64,000 nt of DNA. Origin: Pieris napi (lineage: Eukaryota > Arthropoda > Insecta > Lepidoptera > Pieridae). The stretch spans positions 1,266,001 to 1,330,000 of the forward strand of contig NC_062246.1 of the NCBI RefSeq assembly GCF_905475465.1, written 5' to 3'. A program made the translations under genes and the position numbers. This document shows, piece by piece, positions 21,571 to 32,659 of the stretch. How positions within the stretch are numbered: position 1 is the first letter of the stretch; every line of letters starts with the position of its first letter. Under the pieces are notes generated by a model, which did no database searches, was not told the DNA's origin, and worked only from the letters and a program-made list of their open reading frames with translations.

Positions 21571-21813
21571 ACGGCTCATTGGTGTAGTGGGTAGTACCCT
21601 TGACTGCGAATCCATGGGTCCCGGGTTCAATCCCCGGCTGTGACAAAACATCGATGTGATGAGCATTTGGTGTTGTGCTTAGGTCTTGGGTGTTTAAACA
21701 TGTATTTATATATCTATCTATCTATTGCCTAGTACACATAACACAAGCTTCACCAGCTTAGCATGGGACTAGGTCAATTGGTGTGAATTGTCCAATCAAA
21801 AAAAAAAAAAAAA
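21571..21813 (+). mobile_element. tRNA-derived SINE, family S2, with LINE-like tail and poly(A)
   Basis: The head looks like a tRNA gene body: an A-box-like GGTGTAGTGGGTAGTACCC, an anticodon-arm region and a B box GGTTCAATCCCCGGCTG. The body then carries CTAGTACACATAACACAAGC, CTTAGCATGGGACTAGGTCA and GTGTGAATTGTCCAATC before 16 A residues. The tail looks like the 3' end of a LINE partner, as is usual for SINEs. The tRNA part is not a functional tRNA gene, because the 3' acceptor strand does not pair. Confidence 0.8.
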
Positions 21814-23880
21814 TGTAGTGATAAAATATCACATTATTAAAATATATTAATTTAAAAAAACGATGCTTTATTATGTAGAGGTGAATAAACTTGTACACGG
21901 ATAAGTGTTTTTGAAAATAAATAAAAAATAATTAAATACGATCAGTCAGCACTATTTGGGCATGCCTTAAAATTTTTTTGTAAGCTTGAGGTACCAAAAC
22001 ATTTTTTTATGTAATACTTACGTAGTAATAAAAATTCTTTAAAGATATACTATTTTCTATTTGCGAGATTTCATTTGAAGGCTTTTCCAGGAATTATTTT
22101 CCTTTGACCTCTGTCGGAAAGAAAAGCATTATTGCATACCAGCTCATCTCTACGTGAATAGGAAAATTCTTTTAACGCCACAGTTTACAAACTCTATATA
22201 TAGAGGTAAAAAAAATTGTCTTTCTTATTTTGTTTGTCTTCCTATATATTTATAAAACTCCTTTTCATGTTTAATCTGTGTCAAGCAGAAAAATACTGTG
22301 TTTTGGAATCTGACATTGTGAGTGAACATTTACAATGAAATGTTGCAAGATTATCACTTTCTAGCGCTGTCAGATATCATGTAAAGACAAGTTTCTAACT
22401 CTACAATCCCGCACTTCACAAAATCGTCACATGGGTGAAAAACACATCCACTGTTCTTTATTATATAACAATACAATAGTTTTTGTAACGTAACGGCCAT
22501 GCCACGCGCTTTGCTTGGTTCGTCTTGAAGATGTAGAGGTTTTGGAATTCTTTTGGTATATATAATTCTCCATCCATTCCATCTTCGTCCATTTCAGTAA
22601 TTATTTTCAAGTCAGTTTTTCAAGTTAGTTTTTTGTTAATCCAGCGTCGCACAAAACAAAGAGTTTATATATATAAACATATCTACTACAACCGCCACCC
22701 AACTCAACTCACGTAAAACTTTATTTTATTTACCCGAAAACAGGATTTTTGTATTGTATAAAATGCATAAGAAACAAATCTATAGCTTGCCTGTGATTAT
22801 ATCGTGAACAAATTAATGTTATATAATAATTAGCGATTAAAAAGCTTTTAGCTCTATATTCGTTATAGGTATCAGAAAATGTATGCATTTTTAAACTACG
22901 TATAGACGCAGGTGTACATTTTTATCGATTAGTCACTTGTTTCTGTGTTACATTGCCGTTACTACGTTGGAACACTCGGCTAAGTGAATAAAAACAAATT
23001 TATTGAGAAACAACAAATTAAATAACCTCAAAAATACAATTTATTTATTCCGCAATCCTAAAGCTAATATAAATTATATATAACAATAAACAAATACTAA
23101 GGATATAGCCAAAGACGGAATACATAATACATACAAAAAGGTTCAAACATTTAAAAAAGTAAAATATCAATAAAAATTAAGAAATGAAGGTTCTATCCTT
23201 CTGCGCAAGCACACGATGCCCATCTCATGTCATCTAAAATCTAGGTAACGTGTTCTATGGTTCTATGGTCAGTGACCTGACATTTCCTGTTCTGAGACCT
23301 CAAGAGATTGCTCGCTGGTCAGAAATTTGCTCTGAAGAAGAGGTAATCTCCGAAACTGAGGCCTATTTTGAGGCTAACGACAAATCGTACTTAAAATGGT
23401 ACCAAAAAATTGAATGACCGCTATACTCGTAGTCGTTGTATCGCTCTCGACGGAAACTATTTAATAATCAAATCAAATTTTATAAAAATAATGGTATTTT
23501 CTATGCTTTTCAGCCCACTGATGAAATCCACGTAATTTGCCAATGTCTATGTTACTATACAAACCTAATGCCATGTGTATTGAGACTTGTATGTACACTA
23601 AGTGCACCCTAGTTTGCGAGGCGAGAATTTCCAATGAACCAGATCGATATAGTGATACGCAAATTCTCAGGTTTCATTCACGGGCGTTCACTTAAAGCCT
23701 GAATACATTTTGTTATATTTATTTGATTATTATTATTTATTTTTATTTTCTTAATAAAATTACACAAACATCTTTTCTTTCTATACTAAGAATTATTTTT
23801 TTACTAAACTTTTTGTTTAAGAATGACCAACAAAACAAGTTTATGTCCAATTATAAAGTAGGTACTTAATAACGATGCGT
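21814..23880. other. Stretch without recognised gene
   Basis: AT-rich, no supported exon or repeat pair. The minus ORF at 23804-23986 overlaps the LINE tail that follows and is not conserved. Confidence 0.3.
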
Positions 23881-24051
23881 TCAAAGTCAAAGTCAAATCA
23901 TTTATTTCAATTAGACCATCTAAAATGGCACTTTTGAACGTCAAAAAATATATATATGAAAAGAAGATTCTAGTTGCCCCTTCCAAAAGGTAGTTTCGTG
24001 TGGAGAAGAATGGGCAAGAAACTCCACACTTACTCTTTTAAAATAGGTTTA
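23881..24051 (-). repeat. LINE-tail family C (minus) with GACTTT-repeat end
   Basis: The reverse complement ends ...GATTTGACTTTGACTTTGA and contains CATTTTAGATGGTCTAATTG and CAAGAAACTCCACACTTACT in the opposite sense. The plus-strand partner is at 33533-33709. The TTGACTT tail repeats are a LINE 3' end signature. Confidence 0.65.
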
Positions 24052-25179
24052 CAATATTATATACGTTGTCCATTATGATAGTCAATACATAACATAACTT
24101 TGTGCTGTTCCTTAAACTTATAGACATAATAGTACACATCTGTACGGTATTATCACATATCACTTGTGACACAGATTCTTGAAAACTTTGGCCTTATTTC
24201 TTTTTAAACGGGAATTAAAGTAGTTTCTTATGATACTAATGATATTATCTCTATATAAAAATAATGGTAACAAACATGGTAAAGTTAGTTACCTCACGTT
24301 TCCAATAAGATCTGTCTTTTCGCATCGCATATTCCAAATACGGTCACCAAATTTTATTGGTAAGGCCCTTGGCAACAACATTCAACCAAACAACGTGGTT
24401 GTGGTGGGAGGGGAGTTCTTTAACTAAAATTATTTAATTAATAATACATTTAATACCTTTTTCATTTCAAAGGTATTTTGTATAAAATCAAAAATACAAA
24501 TATTTTTATTTTAAGAATAAGATAAAAAGAAAAACGGATAACGACTTCAGGAAAAGAGCGCACCACTTCTATCTCTCTATATATGTATCTCTTAACATTA
24601 GGTTTTCCTATTCTGCCTATTTGCTGATCTTTGTAAAAAAATATAAACCAAGGAGAATTTGAGAAAATATAATAAAACACATTGATGTATGATGCCTGTT
24701 TGCGTATCCGAAGAATTTTCACATATAATTTTGCTTACATATGTAACGCTCTTTCTACGTATTTATTACCATTCATATGGTAATGTTTTATCCTAAATTT
24801 CAATTCAAATCGGACTGAATATATTTATATTTGTAAAAGTATCGTTACATTATCTACGTTACCTATTATTCAAATTCATACAAATAAATCTAATTGCATA
24901 CAATGTACAATTAGGATATTTCTTTCTGAAGTCGAGTCTTTACTTTCTTAAAAACAAAATGTACGCTATCGATTCAAAACTTTATACCATTCACTAACAA
25001 TCCTAAATAACATTTTCTATGCTAAAACCGAAAGTATTCTTCTTGTTCGACACAAGAAATCCTAGTGTGGGGGCTAGTACACTTTCTCTTTAAACTATAC
25101 ATCCTTTTTCATTATTTATTTATTTTTTTCGTTACTCTTCGTTACATTTATACAAAAATAAATAACATAATACATAAAA
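24052..25179. other. Stretch without recognised gene
   Basis: AT-rich. ORFs at 24230-24427 and 24462-24722 (minus) show no family features. Confidence 0.3.
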
Positions 25180-25225
25180 ATTATAAGTCATGCAACGGCC
25201 GGCCTTATCGCTAAAAAGCTTCCAG
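25180..25225 (-). repeat. LINE 3' fragment (GCGATAAGGCCG family, minus)
   Basis: The minus strand carries TTTAGCGATAAGGCCGGCCG, resembling AAAGCGATAAGGCCGCGAG at 27590-27610 (plus). I recognise this as a common lepidopteran LINE tail. Confidence 0.45.
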
Positions 25226-25904
25226 GCTAATATAAGAAATACAAGAATTACAAAAGTCACGATTGATCAGGATAGGATATGGTTAAGAAATGTTTATTTA
25301 GAAGAGTTTTAAAAGATGTTAGAGAGGTAGCCAATCGTATGGAGTCCACCTAATCCACAAATTAATGGCGGAGATCCTAAACGAATTGCCCAACAAGCAT
25401 GAGCTGTGAGATTGAATTTCCAATAAGCATCTATTAGAGGAGCGTAACATATAGTTATAAGGACCTGAGAATTTGAATTCCTTTTTAAGATAAAAGGGAA
25501 TTTTAGGATTGAAAAGAATTGAGTATAGAAGTTGAAGGAGATGAGCGTCACGACTGAGTCAAAGAATATGTAGCCACCTGCCACCACTATTTTTCTTTTT
25601 TTTCTTTTTAAATGTTATATAATTTCCTCTGATTTAAAGCGTTCAATAGCATATAAACAAAAACAACGCAATTTTAAGTAAATTATATGAAAATGTTCGA
25701 CGCTCCTACTATACAACTTTGTAATTGAAATAAATTTATGTGTCTCAGACGACTTTTATATATATTTTAGTTTGAAGGTCAATAACATAATGTATACACC
25801 ATTACGACTTTTTTGTCTGCAGAATAAAGACATAAGTGTTGCGACGCCAGGCTATACAATTGGCTTTATTTCACAACGCAATGAATTCTATTACAGTAAA
25901 GAAA
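25226..25904. other. Stretch with one unassigned 92-codon ORF
   Basis: The minus ORF 25309-25587 is hydrophobic in parts, but I cannot assign it and see no splice or promoter context. The remainder is AT-rich. Confidence 0.25.
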
Positions 25905-25990
25905 ACATAATGAGGAAACCGGCAAGACTTATAATAAGTCAATAAATGTGTCAGGCACAGAAGATTGACTATTCATTGAATTGCAGATGA
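25905..25990 (+). mobile_element. SINE S1 internal fragment
   Basis: AAACATAATGAGGAAACCGG followed by GTGTCAGGCACAGAAGATTG corresponds to the middle of the S1 SINE. Head and tail are missing. Confidence 0.5.
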
Positions 25991-26080
25991 TTAAATTACT
26001 TAGTTATACAGAGATTGTTATGTACACGAAAATAACAAAACAAACGTTGCGTTGCTGAACGGAAAGGCGCGAAAATTGAC

Positions 26081-26106
26081 AGCTGTCAGGGCGACGCCTG
26101 ACAGCT
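26081..26106. other. Perfect 10-bp stem, 6-nt loop hairpin
   Basis: AGCTGTCAGG - GCGACG - CCTGACAGCT is a perfect inverted repeat in a locally GC-rich patch (26040-26160). It could be a MITE remnant or a chance structure. No gene is attached to it. Confidence 0.5.
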
Positions 26107-26565
26107 AACGTAGCGCATAGGTATGACGGTAAACAAATGGGCACGCGTTGACTAAAAATAACTGTACATATACAGTGGCCTGAATACTAAAACGAAGTAA
26201 ATTTTATACCATGCATTATCTGCGTTGCAATCGTTCATTCAAATCCATGGGACATTAAAAGCCAGAATGTACATACACAGTTTATTTTCTTAAAGTAAAA
26301 CGTTTAAAAATGCTTAAATTATTTATTTCTCTACCTGACAATTTATTTGATACAAAATAATTCACTTTTAATTGACAAATTCGTTCACAAGGAAGTTAAT
26401 AATATGTTTCAGAGTGTGTAGAGTTTTAATTTCAAGGGCAACTGTGGCAGACATCTAGACTGCCAGTCTAACTAACAGCAGGCATCTAAGAAACCAAAAC
26501 AATATGCCCCGTCTCCAACCAGCCTGGTCGAGAAGGTTGAGTTTGAGTTTTGATTGGTCATCAGG

Positions 26566-26721
26566 TCAAAAGTCAAAAATCATTTATTCATATAGATAAC
26601 ACAATGTACACTTATGAACGTCAAAAAAGAAATATATGACATTAAATGCTTCTAATTTTACATTTTACTGCCAGTTCTCAAATCAAGGGCGTACGGAAGA
26701 GAAGAACTGGCAATAAACTCA
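26566..26721 (-). repeat. LINE-tail family B (minus, partial)
   Basis: AAAGTCAAAAATCATTTATT, GTACACTTATGAACGTCAAA and AGAAGAACTGGCAATAAACT match the 4605-4922 copy in the same orientation. Confidence 0.65.
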
Positions 26722-27145
26722 GCACATCCAGTCCTATACATGTTGACTCCTGATAATACGTAATTCCGTTTGTCCAGTAACAATGAACACGCTCTTTTAT
26801 CTTTCTCACCACCTTACATCTTCTTACATGTACCGTTTTCAGCCGGTCATGACACATTAACTGTTTACGTTACGAAAATCATTGTTCAATGTCCGCCTGT
26901 CAGTCGAGATATATTTTGACAACTAAATCCTAGATTAATCAGGAATACATTAAAACGTAATGGTTGATCTTGGCGGGGACCCAAACGTTAATCGTGACTG
27001 ACTGAATCTATAAACTAAATTACATCCTAACTAAACATAAATGCAAAAGTACGTACGAGTTTTAGCTTTAGGAAATAACGTATTTAGTGAAAAATCTACC
27101 AAATGGATTCTTGAACAGTTACTACCAATAGATAGTGTTATTTAT

Positions 27146-27180
27146 TAGCGGACCCGACAGACGTTGTCCTGTCTTAACAA
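27146..27180 (+). repeat. AGCGGACCCGACAGACG repeat tip
   Basis: TTAGCGGACCCGACAGACGT followed by TGTCCTGTCTT corresponds to the tip at 12243. The body is replaced by family-R sequence. Confidence 0.45.
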
Positions 27181-27425
27181 TGAATATGAATGGCTCAAAT
27201 ATAAGTCTTTCCTCAAAATTCTGGGGCCGTGGGGTTCAAGTGCACAGGCGCTAATTAAAGATTTAAGTTGGCGCCTAGTATATAGTACTGGTGACCCCAG
27301 AGGTGATGCTTTCCTCGCTCAACGAATAAGTATCGCAATACAGCGAGAAGATGCCAGCGTTAAAGGTACACTGCCTCAGGGACCAAATCTTCTAAATTTG
27401 TTTTAATTTTCTTTTTATTATGACT
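27164..27425 (+). pseudogene. Repeat family R, copy with the best-preserved frame
   Basis: The plus frame reads ...SSAQALIKDLSWRLVYSTGD, then a diverged stretch and FLAQRISIAIQREDASVKG, ending TLPQGPNLLNLF-stop at 27406, then a T-rich tail. The other copies (8941, 32660, 49940) keep the same words in broken frames. This looks like the C-terminal ~70 residues and 3' end of a mobile-element protein. Basic residues and the QRIS.A.QR phrase suggest a nucleic-acid-associated protein, but I cannot name the family. Confidence 0.55.
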
Positions 27426-27554
27426 TGGTAGGTTAAGAAAATTGTAAATACTGTATTTGATTGTAATGTTTAGGTTATAATAGACGATATAAAATGTATA
27501 TACAAAAGGGATAAACATATACATTTTTATTTATTAGAAACATATATTTATATG

Positions 27555-27650
27555 TACATAATGTATTGGTTGTCTACAAGAGATCGCTCGAAAGCGATAA
27601 GGCCGCGAGTTGCCCTCCTTTCCATTTAATTATGTCAATTGTATTATATT
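27555..27650 (+). repeat. LINE 3' fragment (GCGATAAGGCCG family)
   Basis: AGAGATCGCTCGAAAGCGAT then AAGGCCGCGAGTTGCCCTCC. A related minus-strand fragment is at 25180-25225. Confidence 0.5.
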
Positions 27651-28067
27651 TCTATAAGCAACGAAGTGAATAAATATAATATACGAATAAATTTAAAAAC
27701 TACTTAACTGATTTCAATTATTTTTTCATAATAGTACGTATATAATGTAGCTCAGACCACTAAATAAACATATGAATCGGATACCCTTTACGATTTACAT
27801 ACAAAATAAAACTACACATAACAAACCAATCTGTAACTAAAATCAATGATCTAAGGGTAAAGTCGTAAAGAAACTTTTATTGCTTACTCTTTATCGCCAG
27901 TGAGATTGGCTAGTCTTAATAAAGTAATTAAAAACAAATAGAATGTTAATAAAAGTCTCAAAAGTTTTTATGTGTTTTACTTGGTTCGATAATCTGATGC
28001 AATTCACTATTCTATCGAACTTTAACATTTGTTCTCTTTATTGTTCGGATAAGAAATCTTTATAGTA

Positions 28068-28495
28068 CAGTCAAACCTGGATAAGTGAGAGTTCGAGGGA
28101 CCGTGATCTCATTTTCTCTTATAGAGGTTTCTCACTAACCCGAGTTTCTAGCTTACAGAGTTAAAGAAGGGGACAGTCTCAAATAGAGGTCTATCAAACC
28201 CTCTGACCAGCTGTTACTAGCTGAAAAGCTCTGGATTCCTAAATTTATGTCGAAGTCTTTAAAAATGCATTTAACTGCCTCTTATAGAGGTATAGGCAAG
28301 TATCAATCTCACTTATGGTTTGTACGTGAGGTTCACGCGTGATCAATACATTATACACACTACAGGTTTATACGTATATATACAGGTTTCATGTTTCTCA
28401 CTTATAGAGGTTTTAGGAGGGCAAAATGACGGGTAAATACTCTGATTAATAGAGTTTTCTCGCTTACCCAGTTGTCACTTACTCCGGTGTGACTG
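28068..28495. mobile_element. pogo/Tigger-like MITE with TA target duplication
   Basis: The left terminus CAGTCAAACCTGGATAAGTG and the right terminus (reverse complement CAGTCACACCGGAGTAAGTG) form imperfect terminal inverted repeats. TA lies immediately outside both ends (28066-28067, 28496-28497). The 428-bp interior is non-coding and contains three CTTATAGAGG words. Terminal sequence and TA duplication fit the pogo branch of Tc1/mariner. Confidence 0.78.
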
Positions 28496-28984
28496 TATAT
28501 AGCTATATTTGGTGAGAATCGTACGTAATGGTCTATGGCATGGTGAAATCAGAGAAGGTTATTGCGCTCCACCAACTCCATGGTTCAGTTGTGTCCCTTT
28601 AGCGACCACTTTGATGTGTTTTTGAGGGGTTAAAATTATTTTTTTAGCTAAGGTGTATTGTTAGCACGCAAGTTATTGTTTTTAAGCATATTAATATTTG
28701 AAAATCCAAATATTTCCTATACACCACAGCGGAATACAAAAGTATATATAAAACGCCTACAATAACGCGTTGAAACATTTAACATTGAAATGATTTATTT
28801 CATAAATACGGCGGCCGTAACTCTACATTACAGCTTTTTTGTTTACAAAGCTCTGTGTGCAAATTGTATATTGTTATTCGATGGATTTAAAAAACATTCA
28901 AGATATCGATCTTCATAATACATAACTTAAAAGTTACGTAAAGTTTTGCTACAATCCTGGGTTTTGTCCTCTCATTTCTCTTGA

Positions 28985-29212
28985 TAATCGTAGAGGCTTC
29001 AGCGCGCGACTCTCATCCCTGAGGTCGTAGGCTCGATCCCCGGCTGTGCACAAATGAACTATGTGCGCATTAAACTTTCGCCCGAACGGTGAAACGGTGT
29101 GTCAGGCACACTAATCGCCTACTTGCCTATTAGATTGAAAAATGATCATGAAACAGATTCAGATATCTGAGATCCAGACACAAAAAGGTCATAGCCACAA
29201 AGCTTTTTTTTG
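28985..29212 (+). mobile_element. SINE S1 with internal deletion
   Basis: The head with B box GGCTCGATCCCCGGCTG and CGCCCGAACGGTGAA is followed directly by GGTGTGTCAGGCACAC, so about 50 bp of the middle is missing. The end runs to AGCTTTTTTTTG. Confidence 0.8.
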
Positions 29213-29606
29213 AAAAGTCAACTTTTCAGCAGAATAGTGAGAACTTTAATAATTCCTGCGATTTTTAACGTTTCTAACGTGTGAATTAATGTTAATAATT
29301 GTTTCGTCTTCCCCATATAAATAGGGCATAGAGAAACTGATTCGATGATTTTTCCAGACCAATAAGCACCTGTGACGTTCATGACGTTAAAAAAGTTTTC
29401 ACGAGTCATACGTTATATTTGAGTTTATCTATTTTTATCGCGAAGTTCCAAACAATTCTATTTCATTTGGTATATTTGAACATCTGTTGTCATGAATCAT
29501 TCTAGATACGTAATGTTTTGTAATTTGATGGATTCATTTATAGACTATTTGTGTTACTAGGAGTATAATTAAATAAAACATCAATAAAATTATTTTTGCA
29601 TACATT

Positions 29607-29724
29607 TAGTTCGAGCGAATGTTAGATGCGCATATACACAGAAAGTCCATTGGAGGACAGCCTGAGATCGAACCTACGACCTTAGGGATAACAGTCGCAC
29701 ACTGTAGCTTCACTAGACCTACAC
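29607..29724 (-). mobile_element. SINE S1, 5' half (minus)
   Basis: The reverse complement has a B-box region GTAGGTTCGATCTCAGGCTG, AATGGACTTTCTGTG and GCGCATCTAACATTCGCTCG. 3' truncated. Confidence 0.7.
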
Positions 29725-30094
29725 TGCCAGTGTCAGTATGCCTGAAAAGTTGAAATTGGCTTAGTAATTATCGAAAAGAAAATCTGAAATGGTGGTTCAC
29801 GCACCGTTCGTTTATGATCGCCATTTTGGATTTAGACAGCCTGTAAAGGGTGGAAATTTCTGTCTAAAATTAATGCAAGGTTAACTGGTAACCCGACAGT
29901 GCTATCTACTAATATAATACTTTGTAAAACTTACGGAAAATTTATATCCAATATAATTTATGAAATATCTTCGATCTCTAGAAAATAGACTCGGTCATGT
30001 GTTGCTGTGGCTAAGGTTTTTGTTATATAACGTAGTAGTAAACTATTCAAGGGAAACGGTAGAAGAAAACCAGTTATGGCGACTACCATGCTTT
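29725..30094. other. Stretch without recognised gene
   Basis: Nothing supported. Possibly the 5' continuation of the repeat that follows. Confidence 0.3.
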
Positions 30095-30345
30095 TTTGGT
30101 AGTTATGCCATTAAATTGTAGCTTATGTGAAAAGTTGGTACTTTCAACACAGCGCCATCTGTTAGAATTGTGTCTGTCATATAGTGAACAACTTTGCAAT
30201 AAAATAATGTTGCGGTTATAGAGATTTCAGTTATCCTATCTTGTAAGTTAGATCAAACTGCAAACGGTGTGCAAATTTGATTGAAATCGGTCAAGTAGTT
30301 TAGAAGTCCATAGCGGAAAAACAACGTGACGCGTAATTTATATAC
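30095..30345 (+). repeat. Dispersed repeat, ACAGCGCCATCTGTT...GTGACGCGTAA type
   Basis: Contains CAGCGCCATCTGTTAGAAT, GCAATAAAATAATGTTGCGG, GAAATCGGTCAAGTAGTTTA and AACAACGTGACGCGTAATTT. I recognise this as a common insect interspersed repeat related to the AGCTGACCCG class. There is no second copy in this window. Confidence 0.45.
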
Positions 30346-30942
30346 ATTAACATAGTTAATTAATACCAAAAATATATGCAATAAATATTGTCTATGGTTC
30401 TTAATTGTGTGAAGTCCATTAAAAATAGCCGAAACCTTTTAATTAATGGCAAGGTCAGTCGAAATGTCAGGCGTTGAATTACGCGCGATGTCAAATTAAT
30501 GAGTGGCAGCGTGGCGTCTGTCAACTAATTGAATTCTAGCGAAACGTATTGGTGACACTTACTGAATCTAAATAAGAATGAGACACGGGTGGATATTTCA
30601 TACGGAATCTTTAAAAAACCGCCTCTCTTACTTATATTTTACTTCAAATTAATATCAAAATCCAAATAGTCATTAAAAGAAGCAGTTTTGAAGAAATAAT
30701 TCTAATAATTACTGGCGCAGCGGCGCAAAGTGTGCCTCCCAATAATAGTAATTCTAATAGAAGAATATACTTATTACTTAGTCCCATTAAATAAAAACAA
30801 AATCAGTCAAATATACAGTGTAATATAGTACTCATATAATCTTTCAACTTGTGTTGAGAAAGAAAGTTGACATGTTCTGTTTTATTGTAATTCAACAGTA
30901 GTTGTGATTCGGTTGTGACTGCTTCTTAACTTCATTTTTTTT
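30346..30942. other. Stretch without recognised gene
   Basis: AT-rich; no supported feature. Confidence 0.3.
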
Positions 30943-31020
30943 TTTTTGGGGCGCTCACAGTGAGTCTCCATCGGGTTCTGTCTTGAGCTTCGTATTTCAC
31001 CTCGCTCCAAGTCTTTCCTT
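30943..31020 (-). pseudogene. RTE-type LINE ORF2 C-terminus with poly(A)
   Basis: The minus frame reads TWSEVKYEAQDRTRWRLTV followed by SAP and an A-run (T-run 30937-30948 on plus). This is the TW.E.K..AQDR..WR signature that closes RTE-clade ORF2. The corresponding plus-strand fragment at 32808-32916 has a longer 3' end. The RT part at 31880-32480 on the same strand may be the same old insertion. Confidence 0.65.
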
Positions 31021-31494
31021 CTTTATTGCTACTGCTTATATTACTATTTTTTGTCTCGCTTTATTTATCGATGGATTTAGTTAACATAATCCATTTATCC
31101 AAATTTATTAAATTTAGTCACCGGAAAGTTCAGTAAGAGTTGACAAGAAAACTTATCAACAAACTCATCAACGCTGTAATACAAATCTCCCTATAAACGT
31201 CAAACTCTCTTTACAATACAAAGAAAACTTGAATAGCGAATATCTATCAGTATGTTTTCAAAGCAAATATTTAGTTCCGCGGCACTTTAACTTCAATTCA
31301 TTACTTGATGTTCCACTGGCAGTGTCTTCTCTTAATTGCATGCTAATGTACACACACCTTCTGTTGTCTCAAGTATAAATCACGAAGTGTGGGTGTGTAT
31401 GTATGTTAATTATAATATAGGCAAGTAGGTTTTCTAGATCTTTGCTTGCATCTGCTTCTTTGTTCTTTTTTTTAGTGATCAGTCTAATCTAATC

Positions 31495-31660
31495 TAGATT
31501 TGCTTGATCGATTCTTCAGTCTAAGACTAATTCCTTACGATGTTCACCTTCACCGAACCAGCCAGTGGTATATGCGCACATAGAAAGAAAAGCCTTTTAG
31601 TGCACAATCGTGATTCTAACATTCTCAGGGTCGCAAGCTTAAGTCACTACACTGCTCTGA
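31495..31660 (-). mobile_element. Diverged SINE S1 (minus)
   Basis: The reverse complement shows GTGCACTAAAAGGC, TTTCTTTCTATGTGCGCATA, TTCGGTGAAGGTGAACATCG and TTAGTCTTAGAC. It lies inside the RTE remnant interval. The 61-codon plus ORF here is its shadow. Confidence 0.55.
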
Positions 31661-31879
31661 AAACTGCTTTTTATTCAAAAGAATTTCAGAAGGTGACGAG
31701 TTCTTCTCATCCGTGTCGTCCTTAAATTGAAAACTGGCAGTTAATATTTTAGACTTAATATTAGTACAAGATTACCAGCATGTATCAATATTTTGACTTT
31801 ACTTGACCAACGCCAAATGTATTAATAAACAAAACCTTTTATTTCAGATTCTTTACATTTATATTTCTTTCATCTCATT

Positions 31880-32480
31880 ATTTCCTAGGTATCTGTGTGC
31901 CCCTTTGTAGCAAAGGCCCACTTGGGCACAAGTTTAATACTTTGTTGCTCCACATTTCTTTTCCTCTTACTGCCCCGCCCATTTCCACATAAGTTTCTTT
32001 ATTTCCATTGTGTCATCTGTTTCTTTAGTTATTAATTGATGTATTATTTATTTTATCTATTCCTCTCTTCCATATCACACATCGTTCCATCGTTCTTAGA
32101 CACACCTGCAGTTTTCTATGTTGCGCTGCTCTCCAACCTTTGCTATTCTTGTGTCAACTTCTTATATAGTCTGATCGAGGTACGAATATTCATTCATATT
32201 TAATAATACATGCTTTATTTTAATAGTATTTGAAATTCATCATTGCTTTGATTTTCTCGGCAATCATTTTAAGAACGACAATCTTGCTTTCCGAGCCAAA
32301 TTCTGTGACCATCCTCTCCTTGTAATAAGGCAAATAAAATCAGATCGTCTGAAAACCTTAAGTGGGTCAATCTTATACCGTTTATTATTAGGCCGTATTT
32401 ATCCCAACTTGGCTTTCTGAACATTTCATCCAGAACCAGAAATGTATTAAACGTAGTTAATGTTCCGTCGTCCGTTACGC
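31880..32480 (-). pseudogene. Degenerate RTE-type reverse transcriptase remnant
   Basis: On the minus strand, frames with stops and shifts read KYGLIINGIRLTHLRFSDDL then ILFA (the RT catalytic box, FSDD in place of FADD). Further on, KLQVCLRTMERCVIWKRG then IDKINNTSI matches the R.MER.......R.....I pattern downstream of the RT in RTE-clade LINEs. The order is correct for one minus-strand element running down towards 30943. It is dead by many mutations. Confidence 0.65.
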
Positions 32481-32584
32481 TAATTTATTTCCAATATACC
32501 TTATAGTGATAAGGACAAAACATTACAGAATCTGTTTGAGGCGTTACTCATAGTTTTCGTTTCTAAATACTTGAATAAATCATT

Positions 32585-32655
32585 TCCTCATTTGCCAGTT
32601 CTTCTCGTTAGTTCTACACCCTTGATTTTAACTAGTAGCAAATTTAAAAACTGTT
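32585..32655 (+). repeat. LINE-tail family B (plus, partial)
   Basis: TTTGCCAGTTCTTCTCGTTA then GTTCTACACCCTTGATTTTA matches 8010-8055. Confidence 0.55.
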
Positions 32656-32659
32656 TTTT

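Noticed and set aside
21571..21645. Possible tRNA gene
   Set aside because: It has both pol III boxes, but the acceptor stem does not close and it continues into a SINE body with poly(A).
25309..25587. 92-codon hydrophobic minus ORF as a small membrane protein
   Set aside because: No conserved motif, promoter or splice context seen. ORFs of this length occur by chance here.
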